In this document: piece by piece, positions 1-5,043 of the stretch
How positions within the stretch are numbered: the stretch's first letter is position 1
Layout of the letters: each line of letters starts with the position of its first letter
Source: an uncultured Clostridia bacterium
GTDB taxonomy: Bacteria > Bacillota_A > Clostridia > Oscillospirales > Oscillospiraceae
Length of the DNA stretch: 5,646 bases
Direction: 5' to 3'
Assembly (NCBI GenBank): GCA_947307505.1
Contig: CAMZJG010000081.1
Span: 1-5,646 of the forward strand
Program-made: the position numbers and the translations under genes
Notes under the pieces: generated by a model
Databases searched by the model: none
The model's input: only the letters and a program-made list of their open reading frames with translations
Told to the model about the DNA's origin: nothing

Positions 1-857
1 GGCCTGCCCCCCAGGGTGCAGCACCAGGTGGCATGGAGGAAGGCGGTCTCCTTTTCCGGCAGGGGCAGTTTCCACCGGGGCACGTAACGGCCGAAGTCGT
101 CCGGATGATAAATGGTCAGACCGTTTCCGTGGAAGGGACTGATGCAGCCCAGCTCCTCCTGCCCGTCCCCGTCCAGGTCCGCCAGAATGGAATCGCTGCT
201 GGGCACGGCGCAGAGCTGCCGGATGGTCCATTCCCCCTCCGGGGTTTCCGGGGGCGTATAGAGGAAGGTCCCTTCCTCGCAGCCTACAAGGCCCTCGTCG
301 CAGCCATCCCGCCGGAGCTTGCAGAAGCCGTGGTTCTGCAGCAGGTTCTTTCCCGCCTGCCGGAGCTCCAGCCCGGCGCAGGTCCGCAGGGCCATGGGAT
401 CCTCCGGGAGCAGCGCCGAATAGCAGGCGCCGGGATCGCGCCAATCCCCGGGGAAGGCGCAGGAGGATTTCAGGCAGCACACCAGGAGCCAGGTGCGGCC
501 GCCCCGGCGCAGGATGCCGATGCGGTGGGCGTAGGGGGCTCTGCACAGGGTATGCACCGCCCAGCCGCCCTCTGCTTTCGGGAAGGCCAGCACGATCTGC
601 GCCTCGTCCGCGTCATCCGGGCCGTAGAAGCGCTGCACCGCCAGAAAATCCCCTTTTCCGCCGGGGATCTGTTCCATGCTCATTACCCCGCCGGGAGAGG
701 TCCAGACCGTATCCAGGAGCCTGCCCTCCTCCGAAAACAGGAAACAGGCGTCCTCCTTCTCCGAGGCCACCAGGAAGCTGTTTTTCTCCGGCCAGTCCAG
801 AACGGCGATAGAATAGCATTTATCCAGTTCCGCCAGCTTCCGTTTCGCAAAGCCCAT
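1..857 (-). CDS. FG-GAP/VCBS-like cytoplasmic protein, 3' end cut off by window edge
   Basis: Partial gene: 285 codons are visible, from an ATG at 857 to the left window edge, with no stop. A GGAGG at 865-869 sits 7 nt before the ATG and decides the start. The protein begins MGFAKRKLAELDKCYSIAVL and has no signal peptide or membrane segment, so it is probably cytoplasmic. The clearest motif is DLDGDGQEEL at residues 227-236: D227, D229, D231 and E235 match the calcium-loop pattern of FG-GAP/VCBS beta-propeller repeats. The rest alternates short hydrophobic strands with turns, as expected for a propeller. A central block (about residues 107-150, with PYAHR, a CLKSS element and DWRDPG) looks like a conserved core, but I cannot name its family. 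It has about 15 cysteines, unusual for FG-GAP proteins, which are mostly exported; this suits the cytosol of an anaerobe. It is divergent from ulaE and has its own promoter at 885-913. A link to sugar metabolism is inferred from that position only. Confidence 0.85.
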   Translation of the reverse strand, partial: MGFAKRKLAELDKCYSIAVLDWPEKNSFLVASEKEDACFLFSEEGRLLDTVWTSPGGVMSMEQIPGGKGDFLAVQRFYGPDDADEAQIVLAFPKAEGGWAVHTLCRAPYAHRIGILRRGGRTWLLVCCLKSSCAFPGDWRDPGACYSALLPEDPMALRTCAGLELRQAGKNLLQNHGFCKLRRDGCDEGLVGCEEGTFLYTPPETPEGEWTIRQLCAVPSSDSILADLDGDGQEELGCISPFHGNGLTIYHPDDFGRYVPRWKLPLPEKETAFLHATWCCTLGGR

Positions 858-884
858 ATCCGCACCTCCGCGTTCGTTTTTTTC

Positions 885-913
885 AGTATACGCTGCGCCG
901 CGGCCCGGCGCAA
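885..913 (-). promoter_or_regulatory. Sigma-70-type promoter for the FG-GAP-like gene
   Basis: Read on the minus strand, TTGCGC (908-913) and TATACT (885-890) are separated by exactly 17 bp. The -35 matches TTGACA in the first three positions and at the fifth is weaker; the -10 differs from TATAAT at one position. Transcription would start near 878, leaving a leader of about 20 nt that holds the GGAGG at 865-869. No equally good promoter is visible on the plus strand for ulaE in the same 68-bp gap. Confidence 0.6.
894..912. repeat. Perfect 7-bp inverted repeat in the divergent intergenic region
   Basis: TGCGCCG (894-900) and CGGCGCA (906-912) are perfect reverse complements around a 5-base centre. 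The element covers most of the spacer and most of the -35 of the minus-strand promoter, and ends 2 bases before the AGGAGA of ulaE. It could be an operator for a dimeric regulator acting on both genes, or a hairpin in the ulaE leader. Which of these, if either, cannot be told from the sequence. Confidence 0.5.
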
Positions 914-925
914 CAGGAGAACAGC

Positions 926-1780
926 ATGATGGAATATTCCCTGGGTTTGTATGAAAAGGCTCTGCCCCCCGCGGAGGACCTTGTCTCCCTTTGCCGGAAG
1001 GCGCGGGAGGCGGGCTTTGACCGCCTGGAACTGAGCATCGATGAGTCGGACGCCCGTCTGGCCCGACTGGACTGGAGCGAAAGCGCCCAGCGGGAGCTGG
1101 GCATCCGGAGCCGGGAGGCGGGAACGGCCATCCGCACCCTCTGTCTCAGCGGCCACCGGAAATATCCCCTGGGTGCCCGGGATCCGGCGGTGCGGGCCCG
1201 GTCCCTGGAGATCCTGAAAAAGGCGATCGCCTTCGCCGCCAACGCGGGGATCGGGATCATCCAGCTGGCGGGGTACGACGTGTACTATGAGCCGGGGGAC
1301 GAGGGCACCGTGTCCCGGTTCCGGGATGGACTGTTTCAGGGTACAGCCTGGGCGGCGGAGGCAGGGGTGATCCTGGCCTTCGAGACCATGGAGACCCCCT
1401 TCATGGATACGGTGGAAAAGGCCATGGCCTGGGTGCGGGACGTAAACTCCCCCTGGCTGGGGCTGTACCCGGATATCGGAAACCTGCAGAACGCAGCGGT
1501 GAAATACGGCCGCAGCGTCACGGAGGATCTGGCAAAGGGGGCGGGGCACACCTTCGCCCTCCACCTGAAGGAGACCCGTCCCGGGGTCTACCGGGATCTG
1601 CGCTTCGGCTCCGGAGGACATACGGATTATGCCGGCTGCCTGCGCACCGCCCTGGCCATGGGGGTCCGGCTCTTCACCGGGGAGTTCTGGTACCACGGGG
1701 AGGAAAACTGGGTTTCGGAGCTCCGCCGGGCCAACGCGTTCCTCCGGGAGAAGATCGAAGGGGCTGCGGAAGAGCGCTGA
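926..1780 (+). CDS. ulaE: L-ribulose-5-phosphate 3-epimerase (UlaE/SgbU family)
   Basis: A 284-aa protein, the usual length for UlaE, which interconverts L-ribulose 5-phosphate and L-xylulose 5-phosphate in the cytosol as part of L-ascorbate/L-xylulose catabolism. It is a TIM-barrel enzyme of the xylose-isomerase-like (AP endonuclease 2) superfamily. Family blocks recognisable from memory of the E. coli enzyme are LGLYEKALP (6-14), RLDW (47-50), CLSGHRKYPLG (73-83), IIQLAGYDVYY (111-121) and LYPDIGN (180-186). The four metal/catalytic positions appear intact: E153 (AFETME), D183 (YPDIGN), H213 (ALHLKE) and E253 (TGEFW). AGGAGA at 915-920 precedes two adjacent ATGs (926 and 929), so the true start may be either one. 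No other ula genes (ulaD, ulaF, a PTS) are in the window, so the actual substrate may be a related ketopentose phosphate. A terminator follows 17 nt after the stop. Confidence 0.93.
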   Translation: MMEYSLGLYEKALPPAEDLVSLCRKAREAGFDRLELSIDESDARLARLDWSESAQRELGIRSREAGTAIRTLCLSGHRKYPLGARDPAVRARSLEILKKAIAFAANAGIGIIQLAGYDVYYEPGDEGTVSRFRDGLFQGTAWAAEAGVILAFETMETPFMDTVEKAMAWVRDVNSPWLGLYPDIGNLQNAAVKYGRSVTEDLAKGAGHTFALHLKETRPGVYRDLRFGSGGHTDYAGCLRTALAMGVRLFTGEFWYHGEENWVSELRRANAFLREKIEGAAEER

Positions 1781-1797
1781 GACAAGAGAAAACAAGT

Positions 1798-1823
1798 CAC
1801 CCCGGCGCAGCTGCGCCGGGGTG
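1798..1823. terminator. Bidirectional intrinsic terminator between convergent genes
   Basis: A perfect 26-bp palindrome: the left half is CACCCCGGCGCAG (1798-1810) and the right half its exact reverse complement (1811-1823). On the plus strand it is followed by a T-rich stretch (TTTCTGTG, then TTTGTTTTC). On the minus strand it is followed by ACTTGTTTTCTC. It lies 17 nt after the ulaE stop and 9 nt after the stop of the last small membrane protein gene, so it should end both converging transcripts. The T-tracts are interrupted, so efficiency is uncertain. Confidence 0.85.
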
Positions 1824-1832
1824 TTTCTGTGT

Positions 1833-2060
1833 TCATTTGTTTTCGGACCCGTCCGGGCGGTCCTCTTCGTTTTTCTCCTGTTTGCGGCGGCAAAACCGGG
1901 AAACCAGGATGACGATCAGGGCGATGACCACCAGAATGGCGAGGATGATAATGGGATAGTTCTCCGAAATCGTATCCATGGGATCCGGCAGCGCGGCGTC
2001 CAGCAGGATGAGGCGGGCGCCGATGCGGCGGATGATGCTGCTCAGCAGGTCGAGAATCAT
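1833..2060 (-). CDS. Small single-pass membrane protein, paralogue 3 (75 aa)
   Basis: Not a family I recognise. The 75-aa protein begins MILDLLSSIIRRIGARLILL; residues 1-25 align without gaps to the two upstream small proteins, sharing M1, D4, I9, G14, L20, D21, A23 and P25. A short polar linker (26-34) leads to one hydrophobic helix (about 36-54), then a basic cluster (RFCRRK, 55-60) and a charged tail. The positive-inside rule predicts the C terminus in the cytoplasm and the N-terminal motif at the outer face or lying on the membrane. AGGAGG at 2068-2073 is 7 nt before the ATG. It is the last gene of the minus-strand run, 36 nt after its neighbour, and the terminator follows 9 nt downstream. 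A membrane-anchored regulatory or accessory subunit is a guess from size and context. Confidence 0.85.
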   Translation of the reverse strand: MILDLLSSIIRRIGARLILLDAALPDPMDTISENYPIIILAILVVIALIVILVSRFCRRKQEKNEEDRPDGSENK

Positions 2061-2096
2061 GTTCAGTCCTCCTTTTTATCTGCCAGGCAGAAATCG

Positions 2097-2366
2097 TCAA
2101 TCCTTGGGGGCGTCGGAACCGGGCCCGCCCTCTTCCCGGAGCTGTGCGGCGAGCTGCGCCTGCATCCGGGCGGCCTCCTGCTCCAGGGTCTTCCTCCGAT
2201 GTCTGCGGAACAGAAAAGCGATCAGCAGGACCAGCGCCGCAAGGACGATGATCACGATGAACAGAATCGGGGGATAAAAGATCGCGGTCGCCGGCATGGC
2301 CGCGTCCAGCAGTACGAAGCGGGCGCCGATGCCGGAGACGATGGTTTTCACCAGATCGAATACCAT
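2097..2366 (-). CDS. Small single-pass membrane protein, paralogue 2 (89 aa)
   Basis: Unrecognised family. The 89-aa protein starts MVFDLVKTIVSGIGARFVLL and carries the same N-terminal motif as its neighbours (D4, I9, G14, L20-D21, A23, P25); GAR at 14-16 and LLDAA at 19-23 are identical to the 75-aa protein. The linker is shorter, with a transmembrane helix at about 32-53, then RRHRRK (54-59). A longer Glu/Gln/Ala-rich tail (61-78) looks helical and could form a short coiled coil. AGGAGG at 2374-2379 is 7 nt before the ATG. Within the motif, bases 2302-2343 match 1996-2037 of the next gene at about 35 of 42 positions, so this pair looks like the more recent duplication. A perfect palindrome lies just upstream of the ribosome binding site. 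Confidence 0.85.
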   Translation of the reverse strand: MVFDLVKTIVSGIGARFVLLDAAMPATAIFYPPILFIVIIVLAALVLLIAFLFRRHRRKTLEQEAARMQAQLAAQLREEGGPGSDAPKD

Positions 2367-2390
2367 ATGGAACCCTCCTGTTTTGGACTC

Positions 2391-2414
2391 TCCGCTTCCC
2401 CATGGGGAAGCGGA
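2391..2414. repeat. Perfect 24-bp palindrome between two paralogous small genes
   Basis: TCCGCTTCCCCA (2391-2402) is followed directly by its exact reverse complement (2403-2414). It fills much of the 53-nt gap between the 82-aa and 89-aa genes and begins 5 nt after the upstream stop codon. On the transcribed minus strand it is followed by GAGAGTCC and not by a run of T, so it is not a standard intrinsic terminator. An intercistronic RNA hairpin that stabilises or processes the mRNA, or partly attenuates it, is more likely. The upstream start at 2379 of the AGGAGG remains outside the stem. Confidence 0.75.
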
Positions 2415-2419
2415 TGCGC

Positions 2420-2668
2420 TTATTCTTCCTCTTTTTTCTCCGCTTCCGGCTCATTTTTCCTGTGCCGACGGAACAGGAGGCACAGGAGGACGATGATCAG
2501 GGCGGCTGCCAGGACGGGGAGCAGGATCCTCAGGACCGAGACCATGACCGGTATGCCGGGCGCGGCGACGGGAGGTTCCGTCTCCAGCGGTTCCGGTATC
2601 GCCACGTCCAGCTGAAGGAAAGGGGTACCGAACGCTCGGATGATGTGTCTCAGAAAATCGAAAAACAT
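2420..2668 (-). CDS. Small single-pass membrane protein, paralogue 1 (82 aa)
   Basis: Unrecognised family. The 82-aa protein starts MFFDFLRHIIRAFGTPFLQL and shares the ungapped N-terminal motif with the next two genes (D4, I9, G14, L20-D21, A23, P25), but it is the most diverged copy: TPF in place of ARF/ARL at 15-17, and Q19. A proline-rich linker (25-40) is longer than in the others. One transmembrane helix spans about 45-66, followed by RRHRK (67-71) and a tail of almost only Glu and Lys. AGGAGG at 2676-2681 is 7 nt before the ATG and overlaps the stop codon of the MFS gene, so translation is probably coupled to it. This tight join is the best evidence that the trio belongs with the transporter. 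Confidence 0.87.
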   Translation of the reverse strand: MFFDFLRHIIRAFGTPFLQLDVAIPEPLETEPPVAAPGIPVMVSVLRILLPVLAAALIIVLLCLLFRRHRKNEPEAEKKEEE

Positions 2669-2680
2669 GCTGTGCCCTCC

Positions 2681-3736
2681 TTATTTCAGCGTCCGGTTCA
2701 GCACATAGGCGCTGCCCAGGGACAGAATCACGATGAGGATGCCGTTTATCAGATACCCGAAGCTGCCGAAGAGGAATACCGGCAGCAGACCGGCGAACAG
2801 GGCGGCGGTGGTGACGCCGAAGGCGGAACCGGGGCTCTCCCGGATGACGCTCAGCAGCATGCCGAAGGTGATGGACATGGTGAGGGAGAAGCAGAATACC
2901 CCGAAGACGGAGACCAGCATCAGATCCTTCCCGAAGAGCAGGAAGGGGATGCACAGGACCGTGGACCATACGCCGGTCCGTCTCGCTCCGAACCGGTCCG
3001 CCAGATAGCCCCCCAGGGCCTTGCCCAGCCCCATCATGCCGAAGAGGAAGAAGCTCTGCCAGAGTTCCTTTTTCCAGGAGATGGGGATGGCGTAACCGAT
3101 GAAGGAGCGCACCGCCGTGACGGCGAAGGCGGCCAGACACACGGCGGAATGCCGATCCGGGTTTTTCACCAGATCGAAGACCGGATAGGATACGTCCCGC
3201 TTCAGCCACCGCCTGTTCGTCAGCAGCACCAGGACCTCCACCGCCGCCAGGGGCAGGATCAGCCAGAACCGGGAGAGATGCAGGGCGCCGCCCAGAAACT
3301 GGCCGGTGACCACGCCGAAGGAGCCCCCGGCCACGAACAGGGCGCTGTGCAGCAGCCTGCCCCCGGACAGGACCGTGGTGCTGACGGCCCCCGAGACATG
3401 GAGAAAGGCGTTCCCCAGGGCCAGGAGCACCAGGCCCAGGATGCTCAGGGCGTCGGCGCTGCCGGTGATCGTCAGTACCCCTACCAGCATCAGCGCGGCG
3501 CCGATGCTGCCGATATCCAGGGTTTTGAACCGGCGGTTCAGGTCCCCGATGGGCCCCTGGATCACAAAGGCGAAGAAATCGAAGAGCAGGGCCGCGCCCC
3601 AGAGGAGGCCGCCGCTTGCGGAAAAGTACCCGGAGAGGATCGTGAAGCAGACGATCTCCACCAGGGTATGTACGAAGAAATAGCATACGCCCTGGCTCAG
3701 TCCGGGGTATCCGCTAGTTCTGCTTTCCCTTTTCAT
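2681..3736 (-). CDS. Major facilitator superfamily-like transporter, 12 TM
   Basis: A 351-aa, very hydrophobic protein with about 12 predicted membrane helices (roughly 13-37, 43-62, 75-92, 96-118, 131-152, 155-172, 197-217, 225-245, 255-274, 276-298, 305-324, 326-347). It has the two-halves layout of MFS secondary transporters. The loop motif A appears degenerate in the first half (GDLNRR, 64-69) and clear in the second (GGYLADRFGARR, 242-253). At 351 aa it is compact for the family, with short loops and a long central cytoplasmic stretch (about 173-196). The substrate cannot be read from the sequence. The ATG at 3736 lies inside the end of the upstream gene (23-nt overlap) with AGGGGG-like bases upstream, implying translational coupling. 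Downstream, its stop overlaps the ribosome binding site of the first small protein. A link to pantothenate or CoA is possible only by operon context. Confidence 0.85.
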   Translation of the reverse strand: MKRESRTSGYPGLSQGVCYFFVHTLVEIVCFTILSGYFSASGGLLWGAALLFDFFAFVIQGPIGDLNRRFKTLDIGSIGAALMLVGVLTITGSADALSILGLVLLALGNAFLHVSGAVSTTVLSGGRLLHSALFVAGGSFGVVTGQFLGGALHLSRFWLILPLAAVEVLVLLTNRRWLKRDVSYPVFDLVKNPDRHSAVCLAAFAVTAVRSFIGYAIPISWKKELWQSFFLFGMMGLGKALGGYLADRFGARRTGVWSTVLCIPFLLFGKDLMLVSVFGVFCFSLTMSITFGMLLSVIRESPGSAFGVTTAALFAGLLPVFLFGSFGYLINGILIVILSLGSAYVLNRTLK

Positions 3737-4190
3737 GGATGATCCCCCTTGCCAGACAGTTGAGCCAGAAGATCCCCGCGGCCCCGCACAGGACGGCGAA
3801 GCCGGGGATCATCGCCTCCCCCGAAGGCCTGCCCAGGATGACCCACAGCCCCAGGCCCAGCCCCAGCGAGACCGTGTTGCCGACGAAGGAGACCAGCAGG
3901 CTCCGTCCCAGTGTGGCGCCCCGGATCAGGATCCGGTACAGGACTCCCTCCCCGATATAGGCCAGGATCAGCTCTCCCAGCAGCAGGCTCAGCCAGCCGT
4001 CCCAGAGGGCGGAAAGGGGCGTGCCCGCCAGCAGGGGAAGGCACAGGCCGTTGAGGAGCAGGTTGGTGAGCAGGTTTATTAGGGCGCTGATGAGCAGGAC
4101 ATAGAGATAGCCGTCCCGCTTCCGGAAGGCACAGGCGGCGATGGGACTCTCCGCAAACGCCGTGATCAGGGCAAGCAGGATCAGCAGCAT
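3714..4190 (-). CDS. Uncharacterised multi-pass membrane protein (158 aa)
   Basis: A 158-aa membrane protein with about 4-5 hydrophobic helices (about 1-17, 28-55, 60-82, 94-119, 127-147). Acidic residues stand out within or beside them: E14 in FAESPIA, and E73 and E81 in a GELILAYIGEGVLYR stretch (72-86), with N39 and N43 in the second helix. This resembles a pattern I recall from small uncharacterised prokaryotic membrane proteins with an ETPI-like motif and paired glutamates, but I cannot name a family. The start is fixed by an in-frame TGA two codons upstream of the ATG. No good ribosome binding site precedes that ATG; instead a 14-codon reading frame with its own site runs across it (4181-4225). 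The gene ends in TAG, overlapping the MFS start by 23 nt, which suggests that the two membrane proteins are made together and may work together. Confidence 0.75.
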   Translation of the reverse strand: MLLILLALITAFAESPIAACAFRKRDGYLYVLLISALINLLTNLLLNGLCLPLLAGTPLSALWDGWLSLLLGELILAYIGEGVLYRILIRGATLGRSLLVSFVGNTVSLGLGLGLWVILGRPSGEAMIPGFAVLCGAAGIFWLNCLARGIIHEKGKQN

Positions 4191-4225
4191 GGCTCAGACC
4201 CGCCAGCACCGGAAAACCCACCCAT
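4181..4225 (-). CDS. Possible 14-codon leader reading frame overlapping the 158-aa gene start
   Basis: An ATG at 4223-4225 follows an AAAGGGG sequence (4234-4240) and opens a frame reading MGGFSGAGGSEPCC, which stops with TGA at 4181-4183. It therefore ends 8 bases past the first base of the 158-aa gene's ATG at 4190. The main gene lacks its own clear ribosome binding site, so terminating ribosomes could re-initiate on it. There is no sign that the peptide itself is conserved or functional, and chance is a real alternative. Confidence 0.3.
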   Translation of the reverse strand: MGGFSGAGGSEPCC

Positions 4226-4255
4226 GAGACCGCCCCTTTCTGCCGGTAAGACGCT

Positions 4256-5029
4256 TTATTCCGCCTTTTTGTTCCGCTTGTACAGGATGTTCAGGCCCCG
4301 GAGGAGCAGCTCCGGCTCCATGTGGATCTCATGGCGGCACAGGGGAGTGATGAAGGGAGCCAGGCCGCCGGTGGCGATCACGGTGGATTCGTGCCCCAGT
4401 TCCTCATGCATCAGATCGATCATCCCGTCCAGCATGCAGGCGCTGCCGTACATGATGCCGCTGCGCATGCAGTCCGCCGTGTTGCTGGCCACCACCCTGC
4501 CGGGGCGGCCCAGGCTGATGGCGGGGAGCTGGGCGGTCCTCCCGGTGAGGGCGTCCAGGGAGACCCGGACGCCGGGGATGATGACCCCGCCCATGTACTT
4601 CGCGCCGGGTTCCACCACCTCCATGGTGGTGGCGGTGCCCATGTCGATGATGATCAGGGGCGCCTCATATCGATCCAGGGCCGCCACGGCCACCACGATC
4701 CGGTCCGCCCCCGCCTGGGAGGGCATGTCCAGACAGAGCTCCAGTCCCGTGTCCATGGAGGAGTCCACCACCATGGGGCGGCGGCCGATGATCTTGTACA
4801 CCCCGGCCCAGACGGAGTTGAACACCGGCGGGACGACGGAGGAGATGATGCAGTCCCGGATATCCTCCTTATGCACCCCGTTGGCCTCCAGCATGCTTTT
4901 GATCTCCACCCCGTACTGGTCGGAGGTCCGGGCCCGGTCCGTGGCGATGCGCACCTCGAAGCAGATCTCGTCGCCCCGGATGCAGCCGATGGAGATGTTG
5001 GAGTTTCCGATATCGATGGCAAGAAGCAT
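4256..5029 (-). CDS. coaX: Type III pantothenate kinase
   Basis: A 257-aa enzyme, normal length for CoaX, that phosphorylates pantothenate using ATP, the first step of CoA synthesis. This type needs a monovalent cation and is not inhibited by CoA. The ASKHA-fold motifs are in order: phosphate 1 loop IDIGNSN (5-11, with D6), GADR (107-110, with the catalytic aspartate D109), DMGTATT (129-135, phosphate 2), GGVIIPG (147-153), SNT..SG (182-191) and ATGG (219-222). All key residues are present. The frame is open further upstream to 5449, but the ATG at 5029 is chosen because MLLAIDIGNSN is the canonical N terminus and GGAGG (5038-5042) lies 8 nt upstream. That site nearly touches the stop of the ECF S gene (14-nt gap), so the two are co-transcribed. 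Downstream, 65 nt separate it from the 158-aa gene. Confidence 0.97.
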   Translation of the reverse strand: MLLAIDIGNSNISIGCIRGDEICFEVRIATDRARTSDQYGVEIKSMLEANGVHKEDIRDCIISSVVPPVFNSVWAGVYKIIGRRPMVVDSSMDTGLELCLDMPSQAGADRIVVAVAALDRYEAPLIIIDMGTATTMEVVEPGAKYMGGVIIPGVRVSLDALTGRTAQLPAISLGRPGRVVASNTADCMRSGIMYGSACMLDGMIDLMHEELGHESTVIATGGLAPFITPLCRHEIHMEPELLLRGLNILYKRNKKAE

Positions 5030-5043
5030 GGTCAGTTCCTCCC

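Noticed and set aside
33..929. A 298-codon plus-strand open frame at the left end
   Set aside because: It is antisense to the FG-GAP-like gene, runs over its promoter into ulaE, and has no recognisable domain or ribosome binding site.
2079..2091. A 13-base inverted repeat (TCTGCC, one base, GGCAGA) before the 75-aa gene
   Set aside because: With a realistic loop it leaves only about a 4-bp stem, too weak to call a hairpin or terminator.
1627..2454. A 275-codon minus-strand frame spanning the small genes and the terminator
   Set aside because: It is Arg/Pro/His-rich with no domain, crosses the perfect terminator palindrome, and conflicts with three paralogous frames that each have a strong ribosome binding site.
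2402..3742. A 446-codon plus-strand open frame opposite the MFS gene
   Set aside because: Its translation is a low-complexity mix rich in Gln, Glu, Gly, Asp and Pro, as expected for the antisense of GC-rich membrane-protein codons. The minus strand here has credible transporter helices and ribosome binding sites.
3733..4221. A GTG-initiated 162-codon minus-strand frame over the 158-aa gene
   Set aside because: Its product is Pro/Gly/Arg-rich with no membrane helices; the overlapping frame gives a coherent multi-helix protein linked to the MFS gene.
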